A stretch of 64,000 nucleotides of DNA from positions 1 through 64,000 of the forward strand of contig JADFUC010000614.1 of NCBI GenBank assembly GCA_019722365.1, written 5' to 3'. Within the stretch, counting starts at the first letter, position 1, and each line of letters begins with the position of its first letter. The notes under the pieces were generated by a model that saw nothing but the letters and a program-made list of their open reading frames with translations, had not been told where the DNA came from and searched no databases. This DNA is from Lithospermum erythrorhizon. Its lineage: Eukaryota > Streptophyta > Magnoliopsida > Boraginales > Boraginaceae. The position numbers and the translations under genes are program-made. Positions 46,350-61,329 of the stretch are shown here, one piece after another.

Positions 46350-47700
46350 CCTACCATGTCCGGCGCTCTTGTTGGGTGGGGATAGTGGCGGCGTTCCACC
46401 CCTCACCCGAGCCAGTTAAATGGAGCAATCTTGTCAATCATTCCTTACGGCAACCCCACGCAAAACTTGATAAATACTTTTACGTTTTATTTAAGCTCTA
46501 ATGATAATCTTGGTCAAATCATTAAGCGCTATCACTTTAATAGTAACAATTGATGAGTGGTCAAATCTTTGGTTTATTTCTTGTGCAGAAGAAATTTGGC
46601 TTTTGATAATGGGGAAGTTATTAGAACCCGTATGCAGTCCGCCAGTCGCGAGTGGAAGTGTGTTCAAGCGATGCTCGTTTAAGTAGATTTTTAAATCTGT
46701 CGGTATGTCCCTCACTTAAAACTATTCCATGCTTTGAGGAGGCTCGTCCATATGACGGTTTTACAACATCCGATTTGGCGTTAGCGGTGAAGATGCTTCG
46801 CAAGCTTAGCAGGTTGAAGGCTGCGTGGGCGGCGTAAACTTGACCTCGGCGATGTCCGTTGTTGATTATTTTGAGCCACTGCGGGATGAATTGGCTCTTG
46901 CCATTCCATTCCTTCTTGTAGATTTGTGGGTACTTCGTGTGTGATTTAGGTGGCCGGGTTTCGACTCTCCATGAGTTTTTGTGTAGTATCCGTGCGGAGA
47001 AGTTTTGGTGCAGCTTGGGTTAGGTCGTCGTTATCAAATGCAGTAACCTCTGACGACCCAGGTAAGCATCATGCCATGCTTTAGGAGGCCGGCGGCTTCG
47101 GGGCTTCCAAAGTTCTGGCGCCGGATGTTACATTGACCATGGTTGTGCCGATGCACGCCTCGAGTACGTCAGTCCCCGAGTGTACTTATTGCCGCGTGTG
47201 GGGCATGAGGTTTCAGCTTTGTTTTTGAAGCATGGTTTTCCCGAAGGTTGGGGGCGTGGGCACAGTGCGTGGTTTGAATGGTGTGGCTGGTTTTAGGCGT
47301 TCTTTGGTTCCGGCCGTGTGATGTTATTCTTGGTTAGGTGGGGGCTTGGCCGTAGGAAGTGAAATTGCGTTTGTAGAGGCGGCCGTGGCGAGGTTCGAGT
47401 GGTGATGCGTCGAGTCGATGGATCGTTGTCAGAGGCGATGGTAGAAGCTACCGTATCTTTTACGGGTAATCCGGACCAATTTTTGTTCTCTTGATAAATT
47501 AGCGGTAAGTTAGTTGCTAGGAATTGGATCGTTGATTCGAGATTGCCTGCAGTCACGTAGCGGTGACTTGACTTTATTATGTGATAAAGTATTGACATTT
47601 ACACAGTTTGTCGATTAGGTCTTTGGGATGGGCAACTCTCTCTGATGCGGTTAAGCGTGGTAATGTGTATCCTGTCTTCCCGTTTTGTGTTGCGAGATAT
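46350..47700 (+). pseudogene. Copia-D gag, heavily decayed
   Basis: Readable pieces are EEIWLLIMGKLLEP (about 46588-46630) and MSVVDYFEPLRDELA (46849-46893), matching Copia Gag blocks 'AAEIWDDL...' and 'MSVAEYFSKLKALWDEL'. The rest is out of frame. Knuckle and protease could not be located with confidence. Confidence 0.55.
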
Positions 47701-48139
47701 TATGCGTTCGCCGATTCCTGCCCGATTTGATTTTTTGTGACCCGATTAGGCGACTCTGCGAATTAAGTGATTAAAATTTACTAAGAATGCTTGCATTATC
47801 ACAGGACACCTTGAGGTGAGTGGGCTCGGTGGCGGCCAAGAACGAACTATACTGTATTCACGAGACAGTAGATTTGCATGTGAATGGGAAAGGTGTCTCG
47901 GATTTGTGGCGTCATGAGCCGGGTAAATCCCTCGAGCAGTAGTCAAGGCACTTTACCTTTTTATTTTCTAGTTCTTGTCGGGTTATCAGAGTAAAGCCCG
48001 CGTTGGTATTAAATCGAGGAGCAAAAGCAGTCTAGATCCTTTTTTTGATAGTGAGCATAAGGCCACTTTCGTTGTTTAGATTGATTCAACTGTGATTTAT
48101 GGGGACCACATAACACTTGTGTCTTAACGTAGGCGCTCG

Positions 48140-48760
48140 AGATTTCTTGACTTTAATTGATGATTTTTCGTCTTTGTTTGGTTATTTTACTTGTCGATAA
48201 AGCTGAAGCCTCTGAAGTATTTTTTGCAATTTCTTGCTATGATCGATCATCAATTTCAGGCTAAAGTTCAGTTTGTAAGGAGTGATAATGGTACTGAATT
48301 CTTCTGTCTTCGTGAATATTTTTCCTCTGAGGGTATTATTTTTCAAACTTCCTGCGTTGGTACTCCTCAGCAGAGGAATGGTAGAGCCGATTGAAAGCAT
48401 AAGGCATATTGAATGTAGGTCGTTGGGGTGAATGTATTTTTGACGGTATCTAGGTGTCGTACTCCCTCTAGTGTCTTGAATTTTAAGTCTCCCATGGGTG
48501 TTACACAAAATTGCCCTTCATATCACGGAGTGCGTGTGTTTGTCGCATGCTTTCCTCGCTGATCAAAAATCCCGTTTGGATAAGTTTAATAGTCGTAGGT
48601 GTGTTTTTGTCGTTACCCTTATGGAAAAAGGGGTGGAAACTTTTTTATTTGGATTATGAGACTTATTTTGTGTCTCGTGATGTGGTGTTTTATGAGGCCG
48701 AATTTCCGTATGTTAATGTCTCATTTAACACTTTAGTGCTAGGGCTCACGAGCCGAGATG
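48140..48760 (+). pseudogene. Copia-D integrase
   Basis: The 48191-48394 frame gives FLQFLAMIDHQFQAKVQFVR then SDNGTEFFCLREYFSSEGI and QTSCVGTPQQRNGRAD, with the catalytic D of RSDNGTEF. LTLIDDFS-like wording precedes it (about 48150). After 48500, broken frames give KKGWKLFYLDYETYFVSRDV and VFYEAEFPY (48625-48712), the linker that follows the integrase core. Confidence 0.85.
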
Positions 48761-49259
48761 TTACTAGTGATTGTATTTCCACTTCTTCTGAATCTGCTTG
48801 TGGAGATGACTTGGAGGCTGGTTTGATGTTGGATGACGATGGGGGTGTTGGTTCGGTGGAGCCGGATAGTACTTCCGCTATTGGGTCTCGCCCGGCCGTG
48901 CTCTGACCCGGCTTCGGTTATTTGGGTGGTGGCCACTGCCCGGTGCTTAGGGGGACCAGTAGTGGCGGGAGTTGGACCGAGATGTGGTGAACAATTGGGG
49001 CGTGGTCAACGAACTCGTCTTCCTTCCGTGAAGCTTCGGGATTATGTTGTTAATACTGTCCAAAAGTATAGTCCATCCTCACCGTCCTCCTGCTCCGGGC
49101 CTCGAGGTAGTATTCTTTATCTGTGCATTCAGGTAAATTGTAATCGCTTTCTTTGTGGGGCCGCAAAGAGATTTTCTTCGGCTATAGCTGGCAGTCTTGA
49201 AACCAAATCTTTCCAAGAAGCAATGTTATATCCCGAATGGCGTGAGGTCATATAGAAGG

Positions 49260-49990
49260 AGATTAGTGCGTTGGAAGGAAATGGAACATGGGTATGGGTA
49301 TGGTGTTACCAAAAGGGCAAGAAGGCTCTTGGTACTCAATGGGTCTATAAGGTGAAGTATCATTCGATTAAGCGATATTGGCGCTTAAGCTCGTTTGGTC
49401 ATTTTCGGTAACCATCAAGTTGAAGGGATGACACACTTTCTCACGGTGGCAAAGATGGTGGCCGATTCGAACATTCTTGGCGATGGCGGTAGTAGTGGGA
49501 GTTGCATCAGATGGATGTCCATGCTTAGCGTTTCTCCATAGAATTTATCTAAGGAAGTATATATGAAATTGCCTCCGGATTTTACGAGGAGTAAAATGCG
49601 GGTATGGTTTATAAAACTTGTGATGGATTGTATGGGGTGAAGCAGGGCACCTCGCTATTGGTTTCGAGGAAGCTAGCAAGCGCGCTGGCATGTATGGTTT
49701 TGTTCAATCTTATTCCGACTATTCTCTGTTTACATGTAAGGACAAGGTTCGGTTACATGTGCTGGTATATGTTGATGATTTGGTAATCTGGGGTAATGAT
49801 TCACATTCGCGTCACGAGTTTCAAACAATATGCTTTGTTCGTGTTTTTCATATGAAGGATTTAGGCGTCGAGAGTAGCACTTTTTAGGGGTGGAAGTTTC
49901 GTAGCCAAGAAGTAATATTTCTGAGTCAGCGGAAATATGTCCTTGAAAAATAATTACATTACGGAAAATTTGGCTGGTTTCTTGGGGGGC
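49260..49990 (+). pseudogene. Copia-D reverse transcriptase
   Basis: Blocks: EISALEGNGTWVW-like (49258-49298), ALGTQWVYKVKYHS (49327-49368), a YMKLPPDF-like piece (49560-49582), and GFVQSYSDYSLFTCKDKVRL then HVLVYVDDLVIWGND (Y-V-D-D at 49768-49779). The strand after it reads MKDLG. The frame is broken several times before 49690. Confidence 0.85.
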
Positions 49991-49999
49991 TAAACACAG

Positions 50000-50600
50000 C
50001 TGTCTAGGCTTCGATGGAACAAAATCACAATTTGGGTCGGTCGACTAGTATTCTTCTCCGGGACGTGGAACGTTATCGTCGCTTAGTGGGTCGATTGATT
50101 TATCTGTCATTCACGCGTCCTGATTTGTCCTTTGTTGTTCACGTGTTATCACAATTTCTTCATGCACTAAATCGAGATCACTTCCAGTTACTTCGGCGTT
50201 GCAAGTGGTAAAAAGTATCTAAAGGGTACTTGCCGAAGTTTTTTGTCGGCTAGTGCTCGATTCTTGGTCAGCGGATTGGTGTGTGATTCTGATTGGGCTA
50301 GTTGTCCCGCTTTTACTCATCGCTCGATTTTGGATGGATTGTGTTTTTCGGCTGCTTTCTCACATTGTCTTGGAAGGCAGAAGCGAGGTTGTTGTGGCTC
50401 ATTCGTGATTAGGCGGAATAAGCTCTATGGCAGCCGTGACTTGCTTGTGAGTTGAAATGGTTGAAGGCTTTGCTCCGTTTTTTTGGGATATCTCATACGC
50501 GACCTATGAGTTTATTGTGTGATAGTCAATCAACTCTTCATTTGGCCTAGAATCCAATGTTAAAGTGAGCGTTCGAGCGTAGAGATTGGTAACCATTTCT
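50000..50600 (+). pseudogene. Copia-D RNase H
   Basis: YRRLVGRLIYLSFTRPDLSF (50074-50133) is the thumb-to-RNase H block. CDSDWASCPAFTHRSILDG (50283-50340) carries the first catalytic D. Later pieces in other frames include FGISHTRPMSLLCDSQST-like wording (50480-50535). Confidence 0.85.
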
Positions 50601-50757
50601 GCGGGATGCTATTTTGGATGGAGCGATTCGCATCACCATGTTATATACGAGATAGATAGTACGACCTCTTTTACAAAATGACTTGGGAGAAGCCGGTTTG
50701 AATTCTTCTTCGCAAGTTGGGCATTTTAGATCTTCGTATTTCCAACTTGAGGGGTGG

Positions 50758-51034
50758 TATTCTGAGGAGGCTACAATTGTCGTTTTATGGTCGGGGTTAT
50801 AGGTCGACCTATGTCCGATCTTTCGGCGATAATGTGGTGACATTAGGAGTTCGGGGAGAGTTGAGGCGGTGCCCCAAGTCGAACTTCTCCCGATATGGGA
50901 CTGTATTTTTTGACCTAGCGTTTTTGTATTGTTAAGTAGGCACAGTGTTGTTTGTATAGGAGGCGTTAGGTATTGTGTATAAAAGTATGCTGGCTGTGGC
51001 ATTAATATCAATCAAGAAATTATTTATTTCTACA
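50758..51034 (+). repeat. Copia-D 3' LTR
   Basis: Preceded by a polypurine tract CTTGAGGGGTGG (50746-50757) and followed by the target duplication ATTTA. It pairs with 46046-46313. Confidence 0.87.
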
Positions 51035-51607
51035 ATTTAAAATCTCGTGGAATTCTAGGATTTCAAACCCTTATCTGCTAATTTCACGTGCTTTAAAACA
51101 GAAAAATAAAAAAGGAAATACAGACAGCACATGTTTGGGATCTGTAGAATTGCTAGTACAAAGTCCGTAGTATTCATTTATCTCATTCCAAAAAAGAACA
51201 GAGTTAAGGGCACATCAAAACACCACCAAATCAGCTTCCTGGTTTAGACCCACGGGACCAACTGCCCCATGCCTCCTCATATTTGAAAGAATCATGTTAC
51301 ATTATTAGTGCTGGAAACGAGCCGAGTTAAATTGATATTGAAATACTCTACTCGACTCTTCAATATAACGAGCGGTACAATACCCTACTCCTTAAGATAA
51401 CGAGTGGTGCAATGCTCGACTCTTTCACCATACTTTATACAAAAACCATCTTATTCACATACATTTGACGAATAAAATAATTAACTCATGGAAATTCTTA
51501 TCAACTTCGATGAATTTGAGTAGAATGCTTTGAAGTATGTACTTTTAGTAAGTGGTTATAACAAAATAAAGTGGGTACCCACTCGAAGTATATCTGCAAC
51601 GGGATGT
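51035..51607. other. Downstream region of the receptor kinase gene
   Basis: No gene is seen. The sequence contains a short inner repeat (CTCGACTCTTCAATATAACGAG, CTACTCCTTAAGATAACGAG; 51350-51400). The 3' untranslated region of the minus-strand kinase gene should start at 51607, but I could not fix a polyadenylation site. Confidence 0.5.
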
Positions 51608-54864
<3,257 letters not shown>

Positions 54865-55990
54865 CTGATTAAGAACATTTATCATATCATATAGAAGATC
54901 TGATACCAATATCAATGAAACAAACAATTAAAACGAATTATTTGCCATCTGCTTAAAGACAAATAATCCTACTCTGGAAACAATGGAAGAATATTTGTCG
55001 GTATATACTATGAGGTCCAGTTATACAATGTCGTTACATACTATGATTTGGTGACTTGTAATTAATAACGTTCTCTCCAGCAATAACAACTGGAAATTTA
55101 AACCACTACTCCAACTATGGCCACGGTTAATGAGACCATCTTTTTCCAGACTAGAGGAAGGTCAAATTGGTAAAGAATGCCTACCAACCGTTACCGAACT
55201 TAGAAAAGATTTTGAAAACTTAAAAATATAGTATGTGGTCCTCTCAACAATGATTTTTTTTCTCATTTAAATAGATTTTATGCTATAGGTCCCCCTCAAT
55301 TTTTGTTCTAAGATTTAACACTGTCTACCAATGACTTCTTTATTAGCTATGTGAAAGTTCATGGGCATTTTAAAATCTGTAGTAAAGATATTTGATGCGT
55401 GATATATGTCGATTTTTAAATATTTGATACATTATTTATGCTTAATTCGAAATCATTCGAAAGTGAACCTTCAGAACACTCCTTCAATTTTTAAAAGATC
55501 ATTAGTATTAAACTTATAAACGCGACCGGGTTACTTCTTGTGGATAATATTTATTTTATTTTTAGTACATTTTATTTCAAGTATAATTGTATTAGTAATA
55601 TTACTTAAAATATTAATATAAATTATGATTAATACATGATAAAATTTATAGCTTGACATAAGCGAAAGAATTTTTTAGTATATGACACATTAATCATATT
55701 GACATGTTCTGAACCTGCCGATTCTTACGACAACTACTTGAGGAACGGTTATTATCTTTAATGATAATATTAAGAAAATGATTTGGTATTCCAACTTTGT
55801 ATGTTTACTTTATGATTTTTTGTTACGCGTAAAATTAAAGAGAATGAAGAAAAATTGTTCTGGCATGATTTTGTCAAAGCGGTTTGGGATATTCGGTGTC
55901 TTCGATTTTTGTACATGGAGCTGTGGATAATTTATTGGGGAATCCTAATACTCTTTATATTAGTTGTTAAATCTATTATTATGAAAGATA

Positions 55991-56028
55991 ATTAATAATA
56001 ATAATAATAATAATTGTACCTGATAATA

Positions 56029-56075
<47 letters not shown>
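55991..56075. repeat. AAT trinucleotide microsatellite, compound
   Basis: Two AAT runs (about 55994-56012 and 56029-56074, the latter about 15 units) are separated by TGTACCTGATAATAA. A perfect run of this length is likely to vary between individuals. Confidence 0.95.
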
Positions 56076-56076
<1 letters not shown>

Positions 56077-56096
56077 TCTACACAAAGCGATGATTA

Positions 56097-56268
56097 CTTC
56101 CTCAATCCACTTAATATTAGGGGATCATTTTCTATTTTAGAAATCCACTAAATTAAGTTCCGTTTGTAAACAGCGTTGGAGGAAAATTGAAAATGTGAAA
56201 GGAGTTTAAATTTTATTAAAGTTTGTGAAAAAAATAAATGAGTCTTACATTTAGGGATGGAGGGTGTT
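56097..56268. repeat. Stowaway-like MITE (putative)
   Basis: The left end ACTTCCTCAATCCACTTAAT and the right end AGGGATGGAGGGTGT are inverted relatives of the Tc1/Mariner MITE terminus CTCCCTCCGTCCC...GGGACGGAGGGAG. The length of about 170 bp fits. TA-type borders are present in weak form. A second right-end-like word, GGGGCCGGAGAGAGTA, is at 56522-56537, so the element could instead reach there. Confidence 0.5.
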
Positions 56269-56638
56269 AACTAATCTTCACTCGAATCCCAAACCGTGTA
56301 AGAGTAAAAAGAGAGAAATATTTATTAAGGGCTTGATTAATATTACTAATATACCTAAAGATACTTTATCAAAAAATACTTTAATTAATCAGCAAAAAGA
56401 AATAAAAAGAAAGTACTTTATTAAAGGGATAAAATTAGAAAGATTAAGATAAAATTGTATTGAATTCTGTATGATCGTGTAAAAAGGAAATGAGAAATTT
56501 CTTTACGTAAATCAGTAAATTGGGGCCGGAGAGAGTATTAATAGTAGCTACGTTACGATTCAGAACTCATGAGTTATCGATTAACGAGGTTGAATTAATT
56601 TATTTAAAAATAATATTTTGCCTAACTTTTAGATTTAG

Positions 56639-57291
56639 TGTAACGACCGCCTCGAAATTAAATGCGCCTCGAGGTTAGGTCGTTATCACGACACATATAT
56701 ACGATAAATGCGATGGGTACGACACAAAAATCACTGTTTGATAACCAATAAAGCGATAGTTTGATAAAAAAGTGAAATAGTTTCGATAATTCAAAATGTT
56801 TTTATCTGATTTAACCCCGTCATGCGTCGCTTTAATCAAAACAAAGTGTAAAACTCCGTCAGCGTACCGAGTCCCCAAATGCTCCACAAAAATAGTTTAC
56901 AATTTTTCAACATCGAAAACAAATATGAAAGGTAGTACTGTAAAAATAACAGAAAAAGATAGTGCCAGAGGATCCACAGCCCTTGCTTCGTCTACTTTGA
57001 AATTCTAGCGATGTTATTCGTGAGGAGCATTGTTAGATATAAAATTCGCGATAGGCGTAGTCGAAAGGGTTCATAACGAGTATAGTAGATTGTTTGGTAG
57101 GGATGGTTAGGAAAGAAGTTGGTGAGAAAATCGGTGTACAAACCATAGAGTCGAGAAATCGACATGATACTTTCTTGGTGGTAGAAAGCCTTGATTTGTC
57201 GTGGCGATAGATTTCTCGGTGGTAGAAATGTTTGTTGGGTAAAGTCTAGGTCGGAAATGCGGTGTGATACTGCGGGATTACGTGATGCCAT
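56639..57291 (+). repeat. Partial LTR-like sequence, starts TGTAACGACC, cut by Copia-E
   Basis: TGTAACGACCGCC at 56639 resembles the start of many plant Gypsy LTRs. It is followed at once by a strong inverted repeat (56641-56685). It ends abruptly at 57291, where Copia-E begins. No partner is in the window. On the minus strand an open frame of 99 codons (57291-56992) runs into the junction; its identity is unknown. Confidence 0.45.
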
Positions 57292-58320
57292 TGTTGGAAA
57301 TCAATGAGAATTGGTTCCATTTGTATGCCGGATTGCGACGATTGTGTAGCCGATTCATTTACGATTGGGTTAAATGTGATTATCGAACTTAGTGTTCAAC
57401 TTAGTAATTGTATATTACTAGTGTGGAGTTCTACTGACCATTTAAGGGGTTATGAGCGATTGCTAGATCTTACTCATTAATCGTTATAATAATAGTAATT
57501 GGTCAATTATTATTATTATACAACTTACTATTATCTGAGCCTAGAAGGTCACACACATACATTGACGTTGAGTTATATTTCATGTATGAAATTAAAGAGA
57601 ACTATATAATTGAGAAATGTATTTCACCGATTACAAGAGGTCTACATTTTATGTAGAATATCGATTGAACAAATAGAGAATCAATTAAATAGTTATTTAT
57701 TTGTTCGAGTAATTTTAGTATTTATCAATAACTTGAAAGATTATTGATATTGACTCGTACTATTTAATTAAGCTAATTAAAATAATTCAACTCATTAGCA
57801 ACTCGTTGGTGTCTTAGACTAATAGAGTTAACGAGTCAACTAATACTTAGCAGGTTCAACATACAGGGGCTTGTTTAACCCTAGCCATATATAAGCAAAC
57901 TTTAGGGATTTGCAGTTTTTCATCATAAGTTTTGTAAAAACTTTTTTCACCAAAAACCTAGTAGCACGCCCCTTTGGCGAAATTCTCCCGAATTTTGGGG
58001 TTTTTCGTTTTGTTCATCGCTTTGTTTCTTAGCGTAGATAGATTAGTTCTTGATTGACCCCTCTGGTGTGGACTAACTAGAGATATCACATGCGATATTA
58101 TTACAAATATGAGGCTGAAGGGAGATCAAATTCACGTTGTAAAATTTGGAAGCGTGTGGATTTTGATTGATTTACTCCATTTACTTATTTGTAAAGTCCT
58201 CTGATAATATATTTAATTATATGTTTTTGTATTGAATAATGTAGTATGCACTTTTTAAAGATCCACTGGAACTATGGATTTGTATTTATACTCACTTATA
58301 TCCATAGTAATTTTCTTCGA
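57292..58320 (+). repeat. Copia-E 5' LTR
   Basis: It begins TGTTGGAAATCAATGAGAAT and stops directly before the primer site. It matches 44837-45855 over its length (for example TTGTATATTACTAGTGTGG and TTTGTATTTATACTCA). A TATATAAG box at 57898-57905 is conserved in the other copy. Confidence 0.88.
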
Positions 58321-58336
58321 TGGCATCATGAGCCAA
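58321..58336 (+). other. Copia-E primer-binding site (tRNA-iMet type)
   Basis: TGGCATCATGAGCCAA equals TGGTATCAGAGCCAA with one substitution and one inserted base. Confidence 0.85.
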
Positions 58337-60450
58337 ATTAAAGTTGCTTTACATTATTTATTTTATGCCTGTTTTGTTTTTATCAATTTTTTATTTGATT
58401 AATTCTTGTTCATATATTTAATTGATAAATATATGATGAGAATAAATCACCATGTTCTTGATTATTGATTTACACATGTGTTACAAGTTTATGATGATGT
58501 ATTATCATATTTTGTTAACATGGATTTTGTTTCATAAATTAAGGACGATTTAATTGGTTTTGTTTCAAAAGAAATAGTTTTTTGTAAAAATGTGTTTGGG
58601 GCGTGTAAATTTTTTTTGTAAAATTAAAACTAATTTTTCTTTGGAACCAGTCTTGCGTAGAAGATCTCCATTAAATTTCATAATTTTAGGTTTTTCTAAA
58701 TTGCCTCAAAACAGGCCCACGAGATTTGCAGTTGTTTAATTAATAATTAAATATGAAAAAATTTATTTTAATGAGCGAGCAGTGGGATTTGTTCAGAAAA
58801 TTATGGAGTTTAACGTGTTCGAATTTCATAAATTTTAGCAGAAAAATTTTAAAGCCTCCAAAAGCGATTTTACAAAGCGAAGATTAAATTAAATCTGGTT
58901 GCAGTTAAATATGGTATTATTACCGCCGTCGGCCGACCGACTTCCGGCGACAGCCTTGCGGGCGGCGTCGATTGTCGGATCGGGGTGATTTTTGGTAACA
59001 AAGTGGCCCGGTCGGGGCGGCGACCTAGGCGGGCGTGTCGACCCGTAGGCACCGTAGGCCGATGCGTCGAGGCCGATATGACGTGTGCCCTAATTTTGAA
59101 AACCCTAATTCGAATTTATTCCTTATTTTTGGTTTTCTAAAATTATGGGACTAGTTAACTATTCGGTTTTATTGATTATTTGTCATTTTAATCAACTAAT
59201 TAATTGTAATTAATTATGTGATGACAATTAATTAATTTCCTTTATATTATATCTTTTTTAAATTAATTTAAAAAGTGATATAACGATTAATAATGGCATT
59301 CGCTCTTAATGTATTTTAGAATATATATTTGTGATGAATATTTTTCTATAATATGTATACGGTTAATAATTATTGGTAATAATTATTAATTGACATGTAT
59401 GATAATTGAGTTTATATTAATTAATTTTTAATATGTGTAATTACATGGATTAATTAATTTGATAATTACAAACATGCATTTTCAATGCCATTTTAAAAAT
59501 ATTTATTAAGTTCATTTATGTGATTTAATAAAGTGCACATATTTTGTAATGGTGATTGGAATGGAGGTATATAGATGTGACCCCGTTTATTTATTTTCGA
59601 TGCGAACCGTAATGTTATGTGTTATACGAGTCGTATTTCTTGTATTTATTTATTCTTTGTTTGCCTTGAAGCTTGAAATTTGTCTAAGATGGAGTTAGTA
59701 TGTAAATATTGTAGCAGTGAAGATATTGAAGATCGTTTCACGGTGGTGATGGATCCAGAGTACAAGATACAAGAATTAGGACTTATGTTAGTATTTGATA
59801 AATACTTGTAATAATAGGTTCTAGAGGGCGCTTCTCGTATATCTCTTGTGAATGTCATTCTTGTTTATTTTTTCATGTTGCATGTATTTAGCGATTATGT
59901 GCTAGTATGCATGAGTAAATGAAAAGAAACAAAGTAATAACAATCTCACCCGATTAAAATTTAAGCAAAATGTCAATGCGATTTTAAGAGTTGTGCGATC
60001 AAGCTGCATCAAAGATTGGGCACGCGTGATGGCCGGAGTATTCTGATGTTGCATTTGATATGACAATGGATCATGTTGAAGTGATTTCCGCTGCGTTGTG
60101 GGCTTTCGGATGATCGATCAATGCTACTTTAGTTTTTATCTGGTATGCTTAACCGGTGTTCGAATACAAATGTTGGAGTAGCGTCACAGCCAAGAGATCT
60201 TCAGTGACACAAAGGATTATGTAGTTTTACATGGTGGTTGTGACCTACTATTATAAGCGGATTCAAATGTAGCCGGTGTTGCCGTTTGAATTTAAAGTGT
60301 AATAGATGCTTGATCTTAATATATTTCGTGAGGATTTGAAGTATTAGTATTTACTTTTACAGATTTATTTGTAAAATTGTTTTTAGCGTGATAGTTTCTT
60401 GATGCATTATTTTATTTTACTTATTCTTGTAGAATTAATATGGCTACCCT
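58337..60450 (+). other. Copia-E leader, no gene seen
   Basis: AT-rich untranslated leader with one sharp GC-rich block (58917-59090). Near 59640-60120 some broken frames may be early gag, but no motif is clear. Confidence 0.55.
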
Positions 60451-61260
60451 TATTCTTTGCTCCCTAGGGCACTAAGCTTAAGCTCGGCACTTGAAAGTGC
60501 AAAATTTGAATAACTTCGAATTTTGGCAGTGAAGTTCACCGAAACTTGAGAATCATTCTCGAAGCAAGAAGGGAGGCCCGAATACGTCTTTGAACAATAA
60601 GGTTCCCTTGAAACCTAATGATAGTGCTCCCGTCGGAGAAAGGGATCCCATGAAAAGCCGCGAGTCGATCTTTGTGGATATCAGTATCTACGTAAGCAAT
60701 ATGGAACCGCCGTTCCAAATTCAATATGAAAGGTAGCGTATGAGCATATACCGGCAACTTGAGGAATTATTCCGAAGGAAGCTAAGCGAGGCTGCGGATG
60801 GCTTTATGCATTGCTCGTGGACGTGGCCGAGACAGGACGGGCCATGACCGTATCGTTAAAATGATTGGCTTGAGTAGATGGAGCTGGCATACGGGCACCG
60901 GTGTCTCCCAGGCATGGCGGCCGTGGATACCGTCCACGAGAGTCTCTCTTTCCGGACAAATTCTCTCGGTTTGTCATGAACTTCAATATGCACAAGTTTG
61001 AGTTATCTCTAAGCAGGCGCATAAGATGATCACAATCTTTGAGAACCCGAACACAGGTAGACTAAAACTTCTACTCACTTACATTTGGTGGTCCAAAACA
61101 AGAAGAAATTCAAGAAGAAGAAGAAGTTTGCGGCGAGACCAGAGGTTCGAGTAATCCCAGATTCTTTGGAAAGGGAGGAGCTAGGAAGGATGGCCAAGTG
61201 TCATTATTGCGGAAGCTTCCAGGTCATTTGGAAATCGACTGCCGAGGAAGTTCCGCAGGA
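60450..61260 (+). pseudogene. Copia-E gag with zinc knuckle
   Basis: Broken frames give YRQLEELFRRKL-like wording (60747-60785), a helical block, and FVMNFNMHKFELSLS-like wording (60972-61015), which is the Copia Gag 'FIMNFNMNKLEVSL' block. A lysine-rich linker (KKKFKKKKKFAARPE, 61100-61145) leads to a knuckle: CHYCGS at 61199-61216, then GHLEIDC in the next frame (61224-61244). Confidence 0.8.
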
Positions 61261-61329
61261 TGATAGGAAGAATGGTCTCACGACCGCTCAGCCTACGAGG
61301 TATGTATGTTATTGAAGTTTGTACAACTT

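Larger units (their letters stand above)
46046..51034 (+). mobile_element. Copia-D: complete but decayed Ty1/Copia element (Ale/Ivana-like)
   Basis: Two LTRs of about 270 bp (46046-46313 and 50758-51034) flank gag, integrase, reverse transcriptase and RNase H in Copia order. ATTTA is duplicated outside both ends (46041-46045 and 51035-51039). The short LTR and ARKHR/GTPQQRNGR-type integrase wording suggest the Ale/Ivana end of Copia diversity. It lies about 570 bp beyond the stop of the receptor kinase gene. All coding parts are frameshifted. Confidence 0.88.
54865..56638. other. Receptor kinase upstream region and AT-rich intergenic DNA
   Basis: The kinase promoter should lie in 54900-55300, but no element could be assigned with confidence. 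No other gene is seen. It contains the AAT microsatellite and MITE-like ends listed separately. The 56264-56452 frame lies in AT-rich, MITE-like DNA and is not supported. Confidence 0.55.
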
